Of a stretch of DNA of 64,000 bases, positions 23,426-34,064 are shown piece after piece. The notes under the pieces were generated by a model. That model did no database searches, had not been told where the DNA came from, and was given only the letters and a program-made list of their open reading frames with translations. Numbering within the stretch: the stretch's first letter is position 1; every line of letters starts with the position of its first letter. Source of the stretch: Chaetorhynchus papuensis. Its lineage: Eukaryota; Chordata; Aves; Passeriformes; Rhipiduridae. Both the position numbers and the translations under genes were made by a program. The DNA lies in contig VWYX01000287.1 in NCBI GenBank assembly GCA_013396525.1, positions 1 through 64,000 of the forward strand, in the 5' to 3' direction.

Positions 23426-23927
23426 TCTTGCAGCCCAAGTTAACCCACGCCTTTATCTGACCCTTGGCTTCAGGAGTCCTCCTCCACTGTCATATCCTGC
23501 TCTTCCAACAGGAGAGTGTTTTAACAGGGCAGGATCTTATGATGTTTTTAGGATCACATACCTTACATAAGAAACCATTCTTCTGCCTTTGCCTGCAACT
23601 GAAAGTATCAATTTATGCTATGATCCCTCTGTTCATTTTGGTGTTTTGAAGGTCTGGAACTGGGACTGTCTCTGGTTTTGTTTTATGTGGAGGTTAATTC
23701 CAGAACATAGTTAACAGATGTGTTCTATTTGTATTTTGTGTACCAGAAACCGAGTAAAAGCCCAGAACAGAATGCCTAGGAGATTGGTAACATTTCAAAT
23801 TGCAAATTATGCTGCTTGGGTTAATTCCTCTTTTTCATCCATTGTAGGAAGGAATTGTACTGACCAACTTTATTTAAGCATAGCGGAGGAACCTGATGGT
23901 TCTGTTATGCATCTTTTGAGAGAAGGG

Positions 23928-23966
23928 TCCTTACAGCAATGAGAAATTCTTACAGCAATGAGAAAT
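23928..23966. repeat. Tandem duplication, unit 19-20 bp, two copies
   Basis: The unit TCCTTACAGCAATGAGAAAT at 23928-23947 is followed immediately by a copy lacking one C at 23948-23966. It looks like a recent small slippage duplication. Confidence 0.9.
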
Positions 23967-24419
23967 CACCACATATGAAAGGAGGTCTAACAAAAAGTAA
24001 ATGGGAATTCTTACTGAGTTCTCGTTAATCCTAGTAAAATTTATGGTGGCTTTGACCTTTGCTCCTGGAACTCTTTTTTTTTTTTTCTGATTATCTTAGA
24101 ATGCTGATCGTGACAAATGTGTTCTAAGAGATGATACACTGACAAATTGAGATTCCTTTAACCCTGAACACCTCTATCACTCTTCATACTCTCAGCTGTC
24201 AATATTCCTTTTAGCGGATATTTAATTTTTCCATTGAACTAGACCAGTGCAAAGTTTGGCAGAACATCTTATCCAGATGACAGAAGTGGGTTTAAGCGAA
24301 GCTGTTGCACTGTTCATTAAATGGTTGTCTTGGGGTGACTCCAAACCGGCACAATGGTTCAGTTGAACACAGAAATGTTGAAATGGTGTGGGAACAGTGG
24401 CTTCTGGCACTTCTTCTGG

Positions 24420-24861
24420 CAGACCCAGAGGAAGCCCACAAAAATGATCAGGGGGCTGAAGACTATGAAGACAAGAGAGAGAGTTGGAGTTATTCAGCCT
24501 GGGGAGGAGGAGGCTTAGGGAAGACCTTACTTACAACCTTGCAGTATATCAAGGGGGCTTGTGAGAAAGATGGAGAGGGACATTTTACAAAAGCCTGTAG
24601 CAACAAGACAAAGGGCAATGATTTAAACTGAAAGAGAGAAGATTCACGTTGGACATAAGAAATCTTTTACTGTGAGGGTGGTGAGACGCTGGAACAGGTT
24701 GCCCAGAGAAGCTGTGGATGCCCAGTTCCTGGAAGCATTCAAGATCAGGCTGGATGGTGCTTTGAGCAACCTGGTCTAGCGGAAGGTGCCCCTGCCCATG
24801 GTAGTGGGGGATGGAACTAGATAATCTTTAAGGGTCCCTTCCAACTCAAACGAGTCTATGA
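24420..24861 (+). mobile_element. CR1 LINE 3' fragment
   Basis: The fragment carries the ORF2 tail (CACAAAAATGATCAGGGGGC near 24438) and the CR1 3' UTR, including GAGACGCTGGAACAGGTTGC and the final CCTTCCAACTC region. The octamer is decayed (GAGTCTATGAC near 24852-24862). It is heavily mutated and non-coding. The 5' boundary is approximate. Confidence 0.9.
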
Positions 24862-25529
24862 CTTTTTTTCTCTTGCTTTATATTAAACAAAATATAAGTG
24901 TAACAGATATTGAGAGGTTACCTGCTACCTGTTATTAGCATTCTCTTGTTACTAAAAGGGTTCACTGGTTTCTCATTTTTTGAAAAATGAGAACCTTCTG
25001 TTTAGTTATACCTTGGGCAGACACTTCTGTGCAACCTAAAAGAAATGTGACTCTCTATTTTTTTTTTTTTTTGTATACTGAACAAATTCCAGTATAGTTC
25101 TGGGTATCAGCTTGAATCATAAAAAAATAGAAAATTATTTTCTGAATTGAACTAATATAATCATCTGAGTTCTTATTAAAAATAATTTTGTTGAAAAATA
25201 TCAGAAAGGTTTTCCAGAACTTTCTGAGAATCTCCTGTCAGTATTGCCTTATTGGAAATTCATTGTAAGGTAAGAGTTTATATGGGTTTTTGTATATATA
25301 TGTGCCCAGTAAAAAACATATCAATATTTAAAATAAAACTAAGAGGCTTTAAAATTTGATATCACCAAATGTTACTGAAAGGTAATAATTTTGACAAAAT
25401 TACCTGCTCTAAAGCATTTGACCTAACATGTGCTTGTAGAGCATAATATCTGGAATAATGATTCTTTTAAGGTATCATTTTAAAGAACTTTCACAGATGT
25501 TTTCATTTTAAATTCTCAGCTACAGCTGG

Positions 25530-25550
25530 CAAACAAACAAACAAACAAAA
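25530..25550. repeat. (CAAA)n short tandem repeat
   Basis: About five CAAA units in a row. Confidence 0.9.
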
Positions 25551-26059
25551 CCACCAAGCCCAAATATAAATGTTCTGGAACTCAGATCCTCATAGATTAA
25601 AAGAAACAGCTGACAAATAATTTCAGTTTCATCTGAACAGGATGGATCTTCCCTTACTTTAGATTTCTGCAGTGTAGTCATCTATATTTACCATAATCTT
25701 ATTTTAGAGTCAGTGAAAGCGTAAACATTTTCACAGTGCAGTTCATGTGACCTGTTTTAGATACACGATAGAGTTTAGAGTTTGAGGTAAATTGTGCTGC
25801 AGAAGTGCTTGTCTTTGTTGGCAGATAGACAGCTTGCTAAGATTTTAACATATAATGTTATCATGTTAATCCAGTCCTTCATTACAGCATCTTTAGAATG
25901 TTGCTCTTCTTATTTTCAAGGCCCACATTTAATATTGAAAAGTTTAACGCCAAGTAACTGGTTCGGTATTTCTGTAGGGAAGAAAAAAACACAGAAAAAT
26001 GGGCTTGTGATACAAATTGATTAAGACTATAGGTCAAGATATTGAACTAATGCAGCAAA

Positions 26060-26095
26060 GGATTTGTACAATTCAAGGGATTTGTACAATTCGAG
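26060..26095. repeat. Tandem duplication, 18-bp unit, two copies
   Basis: GGATTTGTACAATTCAAG at 26060-26077 is followed by a copy with one A-to-G change at 26078-26095, plus the start of a third copy (GGAT). Confidence 0.95.
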
Positions 26096-26863
26096 GGATG
26101 TAGTTGGCATAAATTGCTGGGATTTTCTGAAGACATCTTTGCAAACAGTTTGTATCCCAAATATTTTTTGCCATGTTTTGTCTTACTGTAAATTCTCCAG
26201 TTTCTTTGCCAGTATTGTTACACACTGGACACTCTAGAAATACCATCTTTCCCCCAGAAGTTGGAAATTATGTGAATTTCAGTATGTACCAAAGGTTATC
26301 AGCTCTACTTTTCCTTTTTTTCTCATTTTTAAGCCTCTTCCATATGAAAAAATATTGAACACATTTTCACCATGCAAACTTTTATAGTGTGGTTAAAACA
26401 TTTGAAACACCTTCATCAACTACTGGTTTAGGTAAGAAAAGGTTTAAAAGTGAAAAATGTGTACATGTTTATAAGAAGTTGCAGGGGCAAAGAAGACCTG
26501 AAATGCTTACCTTGAATATAAGAGCAGATATGAAGAAAAAAAAGCTTTGTATGAAAAATGTTATGTGGTTATTTTTTGGAGGATATTGGGCTTTATGACC
26601 TGAGATGTTCCTCCAATTCTCCATTCTTCAGTGTAAGTGCTATTTTTACAGTCCTTTTAATCTGGAGAGATTTGTTGCCTTCTATAGCTCATTGTTTTAT
26701 AAATATGTTTTTGTTCAAGGAATATATTGCTTTTCACCTTTTTTCACAGTAAATATATCTTCATGGACATTGTTTGTCTAAAAGCTGTTCAGTTCTGGTT
26801 GTGCTGCCTGTGTAACTAGAAATCTCTACCTTAATCCTGTCTACAAATGTAGAATGCTTTACT

Positions 26864-27287
26864 TGTCATGGTTTAGAAATGGTATTCTCCAATTTAGTAC
26901 TCTCACTAGAAAACCCACACACACTGCTCCTCCTCCACCCCACCTCCAATTGGAGGCACAAAACATTATGGGTTGAGAGAAGAACAATTTACTGGAAACA
27001 GCAATGAGATGAGAAATGAACAGTAACAGCGACAATGTTAATAATAAAAGTGTGCAAAAGAGAGTGATTCACATGCAAAAATGGTCACTGAGAACCCTAT
27101 GAGAAAAACAAGACCAGACAGTTCCCCTGCCTTGTTTTCTTAACCAGAAGGAATCCCTTCTCCCCAGAAGTGAGAGGGCCTTTCCCCCTCACCTGGCAAT
27201 GACCTGAGGTGGTATGGAATAACTTCCCTGTCCTAGGCACAGCCCCTCCCAGCTACTGCTAAAAATTAACCCTGTCCTGGCCAAACA
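26864..27287. mobile_element. Solo LTR of an avian endogenous retrovirus with target duplication
   Basis: A 424-bp unit starts with TG (TGTCATGGTTTAG) and ends with CA (CTGGCCAAACA). It is flanked by TTACT (26859-26863) and TTATT (27288-27292), a 5-bp target duplication with one transition. Internal landmarks match my memory of a common neoavian LTR: CCAATTGGAGGCACAAAACA near 26947, GGTATGGAATAAC near 27211, and AAAATTAACCCTGTCCTGG near 27262. No internal viral sequence adjoins it, so it is what remains after recombination between two LTRs. A 5-bp duplication fits ERVL-like and some gamma-like elements. I cannot fix its orientation. Confidence 0.75.
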
Positions 27288-30200
27288 TTATTGTAGAGAC
27301 TTTTTAATGTTTATGGTGGTAAAAAGGCTTCCTTTCACATGTTTTTGCAGAGTTCTCTGAAGTGCTGCTGTGAACTCTTAAATTGCATGAACTGCCAGTT
27401 GAAATTACAAGAAGTGGGTATTTCAATAAGTGGATATAATTGCAATGAATTAGTTTAAAAACAGCTTGTAATATGTGAGTTGGTGACATTTCAAAAGCAA
27501 TTCCTTTGAACAGGTTAATGCTTATCTTTTTCCATTCTGACATTTGATGGCAATGTAGGTATACCAGTATATTCTTTGGCATAAATATTACACTGACTTC
27601 TTAAGATTGATATTTTATTGAGAATAGGTAGAATCCTTGTCTAATGTTTTCTCAGATAATTCATCTCTATATAGAGGAAAAGGATGTCCTTTAGAATCCT
27701 CAGTTTCACAGAGCGAAACGAATCTTTTCCTCTTAGTATTTTAATTTAAGCACTGACACAAAAATCAAATTATGCACCTACCTGCCTCATTTTCTTAGTT
27801 AATTTCCTGGAATTTATAGGGTTTTTTTTTTTTATCTCCGTCAAAGACCAAATATGTAGAACACAAGAAAGCATCTCCTACATTATGTTATTAGAGCACA
27901 TTCCTAATATCTTTCACTACCTTTCCTTTCACTGTTTATAATAACTGATAACCATTTCCTTCCTGAGAGCTTCTTTAAGAATTTAGTGTTCAGTGTTGGC
28001 TTTAAGTTCCGGTATTAGTTTTCTATCTTTCTGTATATTTCAGTTTTGCTTCCTTATTTTTCTTATCTAAGGTCAGGTGAATTGCCCCTACTGTTTGTCT
28101 TGCCACTTTCTGAAGTGCTTTTCTGTTAGCTGGCATGACAGGTACTTCTATGTGAATCACAGTTTGTCAGTGACTTCTCAGACAAATTAACTTGATATAT
28201 GTGTAGAGAATTTTTCTCTCAACTGCTAGATCTACAGAGATTTGAGAATTGGGCTTTTTTATGTTTTTTTTTTTCCTACATCAGGTTCTCTGAGCCCAAT
28301 TATAAACTCTGTGATACAGCATACTGTGGTCTTGAATCTAAGTACTTTGTTAGAATTTAGTTTAAGTTTTCTTCTGCCATTTTCAATTATTTTGAAAGTA
28401 TATTAAGCAACAGATATGGTTATTCACAGGAGGTTAGAACTGAAGTGCTGAGGAAAAAATAGGCTTTCAGTTTCAGTGCATGTAATTTGAACAAGCCTTT
28501 TAAGTTGCCAAAATGCTGTACAGCCCTGGTGGATGTGATGGTTATGTATCATTTGTCATGACAAGGGTCCCTAAATTTCAGATGCATGTCAGTATTACTG
28601 AGGTAATATATTTTGTGTGACAAAGGACATCTATGGTTTGGCTGAATAACATCCATTTTCCCAGGAACAGCAACAACTGTCTTAAAAGTGGGTGTCAGGA
28701 AGCTAGAACTTAAATCATAGCTAGTTGGTTTTGATCTTTGAAAGTGATGGTGACATAAAGCATATGGAGTGAGAATTACAGACCACTTCTGTAAAGTCAA
28801 AGAGAAACATTTCTGAAGTATGCTTTTGACCAATTTCATGTTCTTACTTAGCTTCTGATATACTCTTCTCAGTTTGTATTTCTATAAATTCACATATTTA
28901 TTATCTCTGTGTAACTCTGTAGCTGAACTTAAGTGATCAAAATGTAGCACTTTTTCCCACATCTCTAAATCTGCTCTTTTTTTTCTTTCATGGAAGATCA
29001 GAGATAGTGCCATGAGTTGGGCATTGTTGCTGCTGTTTCAATTTTTAATTTAACTTCAGTTAGAAGGAAAAAAATACACATTTCAAGAAATAATGGAGGA
29101 CTAAAATTTTGAGTTAAAACAGGTACATGTGATAGAGAACTGTCAGAAAAAATTCTGTCATTAAATGATGAAAGCTGCTGAATCCACACTGAGGCTTGTT
29201 TGTGTGTTGATTTCTTTTCCTGTTACCTACATCTCCCTTATCTTATGGACATCTCTTATTTTCCCCTCCTGTTTTGGTCTCCTATTCAATTCCACATAGT
29301 TTTGCTGACAGACTTGCACAGTTCAGATAAAAACAAAATAAGCAGAGGGGTACACATATGAGAGGACCATATGATATTCTGGAAACAAATGCATCTCTCT
29401 TTGTCTTTCCCACAGGCACCTGAGTCTGAAATATTACTGCTAGTCAGGAAGCTGTACCTGCTGAGAGCATCCACTTCTGTCTCTTTGCTTAATGTGAGAA
29501 CTGTTGTAGTGGAGGAATTAAAGTGGTTACAGTCTGTCAAAATGTTCGTTCCTAGCTTTTGTAGTACTTTAGCTGAGAGACAGGAAAATCAAGATCTTAC
29601 AGGATGCATATTGGCAAATTCATTTACTTGCTGTGTACACTTAACAGGAATCTTGGCCATGAGGTTCATGAAATGCTGCTGTTTACATCTATAAAATACA
29701 ATAGTGATAACCATAAAAATGTATTTTCTCCCGTATTGAAAGTAGATCTTGTTGGGACTGTTCTCAGACAGAGCAAATGTTGCTTGATACATTTAAAACC
29801 TACATATATTAACAGTTGATATTATTCTGGGAAAATTACCATAATGTTTATTTCTTAAAAACAAGGAATTTGAGCATGTTTGTGCACACAAGATGAGGAA
29901 TGATTTATTTTCTATAAACAGTTGAAAAGTCTCCTTTTAAATCAATTGCAGATAATTCATTAAGGTATTAACGGTGAAAAGAGAAGACTTCTTTTACTTG
30001 GATTTAAGATGGCTAATATTGAAACAACACATTGGAAATTCATGGTAGTGTCTGAGCCAGTGGAACTAACAAAGGAAGAAGAGCTTCCACATATGAAACA
30101 CATGCAGATAGTATCAAGATATACAGCAAACTCAATATTTCTTATTCTGTTGAAATTAAGTCAACAGCTTGTTTTGAAACAAGCTAGATTTCTTAAGGTG

Positions 30201-30464
30201 GCTTTGAGGTATTACTTTAAATGTGCTTAATTCTCTGTTCATTTTGGTTTCTACAACATTTGAAAAAAATTTCATCTAAAGTAAACTTTTACAAATATTG
30301 GAAATTAGTATCTTTTGTTCCTACAGCCTATTTTGGAGAGTGATTCTATCTGTACCAAGTAGAGTCCACATATACCCATCATAAGCCTTGTTTGATAATA
30401 GATTTTCTTCCCCATTGCCTGCCTAGATTCTATACATATGAAAAATCAGGTCTATGTAAGATCA
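27288..30464. other. Intron sequence, no embedded gene seen
   Basis: AT-rich sequence with no recognised repeat or exon. Open frames here are short and unremarkable. Confidence 0.5.
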
Positions 30465-30710
30465 CACAGAATCACAGAATTAATTAGGTTGGAAAAGACT
30501 TTTGAGATCATCGAGTCCAACTTACGACCTAACGCCACCTTGCCAACTGGACCATGACAGTAAGTGCTACATCCAGTCTTTTCTCAAACATCTCCAGGGA
30601 TAGTGACTCCACCAGCTCTCTGGACAGCCCATTCCAATGCCCAGTCACTTTTTCTGTGAAGAACAGATGAATCTCAATTCATTCAGGAAGATGAATCTCA
30701 ACTTTCCTTG
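30465..30710 (-). mobile_element. CR1 LINE 3' fragment, minus orientation, with internal duplication
   Basis: The 3' end is exact: two antisense octamers CACAGAAT at 30465-30472 and 30473-30480. These are followed by TTAGGTTGGAAAAGACTTTTGAGATCATC-type sequence and the CR1 3' UTR. Near the 5' end a 13-base word AGATGAATCTCAA occurs at 30665-30677 and again at 30689-30701, so a 24-bp segment was duplicated after insertion. Confidence 0.93.
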
Positions 30711-31969
30711 AAGAATATTGATTGTACATTAACAATGTGTTTCTAAACATAAATGCATTTTCTTCATATCTGTATGATAACATTGAAAAAGAGCAGTTGT
30801 GGTGTGTGTTTTTGCAGGATAGGCATAATACGTCTGCTATTTTTGCATTTTATAAAAGATGTACTACCTCAATGAACTTAAATATTATTTTTTAAAGAGA
30901 AGGGACTAAAAATTTATGACATAAATTCTTGTGAGCAGCAAATTTGGCTGGTAGTTGATCAGGCAAAAGAAACTAGTCTTTTTTTACACTCCAAGTATGA
31001 GGTACAGACTAATTATATGAAGCTCAAAAACATGTGTCAAAGAGTTTTATGGGCCCCATTACCTTTCAGGTTCATAAAACACTGCCAACAAGCATGTCCC
31101 ACTCTCTCCTTTGGAGAATAAATAGCTCAATTAATTTATAGGAGTCTTTCCATTTTGTGTGTAAAAGAAGAAAATGAAGGTAAATTAATCTGAATAAATT
31201 GGATTTGTATTCTATTAATCTTGTAGGAATTAGTATCACAATGATGCTAATACCATCATAAAACTTTTGTTGCTTACACTTCATTGTGAAGAATGACAAA
31301 CGTAATTGTTTTCTTGGAATGGTAATCAGTACAGAACTTACTTTCATGGACCAATGTAGGCCTCTGAAAGTCTGAACTAAACTTTGTACACATTTTTATT
31401 GCTTAGTTGATTCTTCTGAATTTTTTTTCTCATTTGAAGCTTCATTTCCACATAAAATCACAGTTCCCTCCTCCTTTCATACATGCAGTGCAGATCTGGA
31501 GAAATGACTGGCCACCAGGACCAACCCATGCCTGGTAAGTTCCAGTAAGTCTCAGATGAAAGCCAGGGGGACATTTTTGCTTCCATGGTATCTGAGCCAA
31601 AGATGAGAAAGAAAATACATCTTTGAAGCTGTGACTTGTTTTAATGCCACAAACATCTTTGTAAATGGAAGTTGTTCCAGAGAAAGGTTTTTTTGAGCAC
31701 TTCTGTCAAGCTTCAAGCATTGTTTTGTCCTTCCTGGATTCAGTCCTTGCCACCTCCTCTCTAAACAGGAGCTTTTTACAGAGTTTGTTTACGTTCATAT
31801 TTGGTGTGGAGTAGAGTTGAATGCTGTGTGTGGCTTCTGCTGCTTGCACTTAGCAGATCTAGATCCTGATGAGAAGTAAATAGGAGGAGTGCAACCACTG
31901 TGAGAGTCTGAAGATGGTAGAGGAAAGGAATACTTGTACTATCCCATGCTTATGCTTTCAGAAAAATGG
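30711..31969. other. Intron sequence, no embedded gene seen
   Basis: AT-rich to mixed sequence. The end near 31440-31970 is somewhat less AT-rich and precedes the old LINE fossil; further undetected LINE sequence may be present. Confidence 0.45.
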
Positions 31970-32290
31970 CCCAAGTCATTTCAGGCTATTAGTGTTTGCT
32001 GTCTGCAACTGTCTTTGGGATGAAAGTAGGAGTATTTGGAGATCAGCTCTATCAAAGGTGCCAAGTCTGTTAGAATTGATATGACTGTATTCCTTTTCCC
32101 TGTAATGCAGAGGTCATCCAGCAAAGCCACCGGTGCTGTCTCAGGCCAGTGGCCTGGTCTGAAGCCCAGCTGACAGGTGGTGTTAGACAGAAGGGTTTTT
32201 TACTACTTTACTGAATATTTTGCTTAGAAAAAGGCGATCAGATTTTGGCCAGCAGCTGAGATGTCCAGCACTGAGATGTCAAAGTGTTGC
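31970..32290 (-). mobile_element. Ancient L2-like LINE reverse-transcriptase fossil
   Basis: On the minus strand this stretch still spells pieces of a non-LTR reverse transcriptase in the correct order. First comes FLSKIFSKVVKN (from about 32231 down to 32196), resembling the conserved finger motif. Then QLGFRPGHWPETAPVALLDDL (from about 32171 to 32109), resembling the fingers-to-palm segment of L2-type elements, then SILTDLA, and in a shifted frame TFDRADLQILL, which sits where motif A (a D-x-S-A-A-F-D-x-x-D type signature) belongs. The motifs differ from the CR1 copies in this window. Frameshifts and substitutions make it non-functional. L2 is my best guess; another member of the L2/CR1 group is possible. 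Confidence 0.68.
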
Positions 32291-33534
32291 ATGGTTTAGT
32301 ACTTTTAATGCCTGGCCAGCAGTCATAATCAAATGACCAGTCTTTCTGAGTTACATAAATGTATGTTTCTGCACATGCGCATTAAAACTTGACATCTAGG
32401 TCTTGTAACTGCGTTTACAGAAAAACAGTTACTTTGCTGATTAGAAAATATTGTGTCAGATTCTCTACACGAAAATAATTGGTTTGACCTCATTTCTAAA
32501 GAACATTACACTTATTGAAATAGAAGAAAAGCTATTGATATTTTCTTTTACTGGATTGACATGGGAACAAAAAGAATAGGCTAAGGCTTAATCTTCACTG
32601 AATCCCAGTGCATCTTTTGTTCCTCAACTATGTAATTCTTCACTTAGAAAAAAGATGGTAAAAAAAAACCCATAATAATTTGGGGTATCTTGTTTCATTG
32701 ATCAAGTTATTAGAACTTGCAATGAAAGAGAAATAATGTCAGAAAGGGATTAAGTGGTAACTTTCTGTTTATACTTCAAGGCTCCCTTTTGCAAGAGCTT
32801 CCTAATAGATTTAGGTAGCTACTAGTCACAGCTACCAGTGAGTGACTGAAGAATTTACTTTAAGTTGCAATTGAGTATTCTTGACTGCTGATATGTGCTT
32901 ATACAATAGTTAATAATTGTAATTAATTTTCACATTGATAATTTCTTAAAAATCTACTGAATTTTAATACATTTTATTTCAATGCTTTGCTGGTAATTTT
33001 CAAACAATCTACTGGCAACATCAATTATCCCCAAAGTTGAAGCCGTTTTTCACTAAAAATGTTATGATTTTTTAAACAGCTGTTTCCTCTCCTGTTTTCC
33101 ACATTGTAAAGTTAAGACTACAGCTGCTTCCTACTAAATGAAAAGTATTAAGAATTTTCTTTTAAATATAAAATCAAATAGCTGTTACAATAGTCTCTGT
33201 ATGTAGAATTTATTGTTTGGCTGGTTTCCCTAGTTTAGAACAAATGAGTAATGGCATCATTTGCTACAGTATGAGTCTGGGATGTTTTGTATTGAAGTAA
33301 AAGGTCTAAATAATGTCAAAGAATGCCTTGTATCTAATGCTTGAAGAAGCAAATGTATTTAGGATGAACATATCTCCTTTAGCTTGCATATTAAAATCAT
33401 ACTGATATGTTATCTATAAGAAAAAGTGTAACACCAAGGGTTGATTAGTGAAGACTTAGAATAGAACGGGAGCAACTACAGTTAATGAAGTACAGCATCA
33501 TATAAGTTCCATCGAGAAGGTGATGGGAGGTGAT
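32291..33534. other. Intron sequence, no embedded gene seen
   Basis: AT-rich sequence with no recognised feature. Confidence 0.5.
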
Positions 33535-34064
33535 CCTCCTTTTCCACTTGGCCCTAGTGGGGCCACCTCTGGAGTATTGTGTTCGGGTCTGGTCTCCACA
33601 GTTCAAGAAAGACAAGGACCTACAGGAGAGGGTTCAGCGGAGGCCACAAAGATGATGAGGGATCTGGAGCATCTCTGTTACGAGGAGAGCTGGGCCTGTT
33701 TAGTCCGGAGAAGGGAAGACTGAGAGGAGATCTCATCAGTACATACAAATATCTCAAAGGTGGGTGCCAAGAGGATGTGCCAGGCTCTCTTTCATGGTGC
33801 CCTGGGACAGGATGAGGAACAATGGCAATAAACTGAAAAACAAGAAGTTCCACCGCAACACGAGGGAGAGCTTTACATTGAGGGTGGCAGAGCCCTGGAA
33901 CAGGCTTCCCAGGAAGGCTGGGGAGTCTCCCTCTCTGGAGATATTCCAAACCCACCTGGGCACATTCCTGTGTACCCTGCTCTAGGTGACCATGCCTTGG
34001 CAGGGGGTTGGAATAGAATTTCACCAAAGGGCCCTTCCAACCCCAACTATTCTGTGATTCTGTT
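33535..34064 (+). mobile_element. CR1 LINE 3' fragment
   Basis: The fragment starts within the CR1 ORF2 segment before the tail (GGGGCCACCTCTGGAGTATT near 33559) and runs through the tail and 3' UTR. The end is exact, with octamers at 34049-34056 (ATTCTGTG) and 34057-34064 (ATTCTGTT). Frameshifts separate the frames at 33520-33723, 33579-33815 and 33764-33985, so it cannot code. It is one of the better preserved copies in the intron. Confidence 0.95.

Larger units (their letters stand above)
24862..26863. other. Intron sequence, no embedded gene seen
   Basis: AT-rich sequence with a CAAA microsatellite and one 18-bp tandem duplication, listed separately. I see no exon or RNA gene. Confidence 0.5.
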
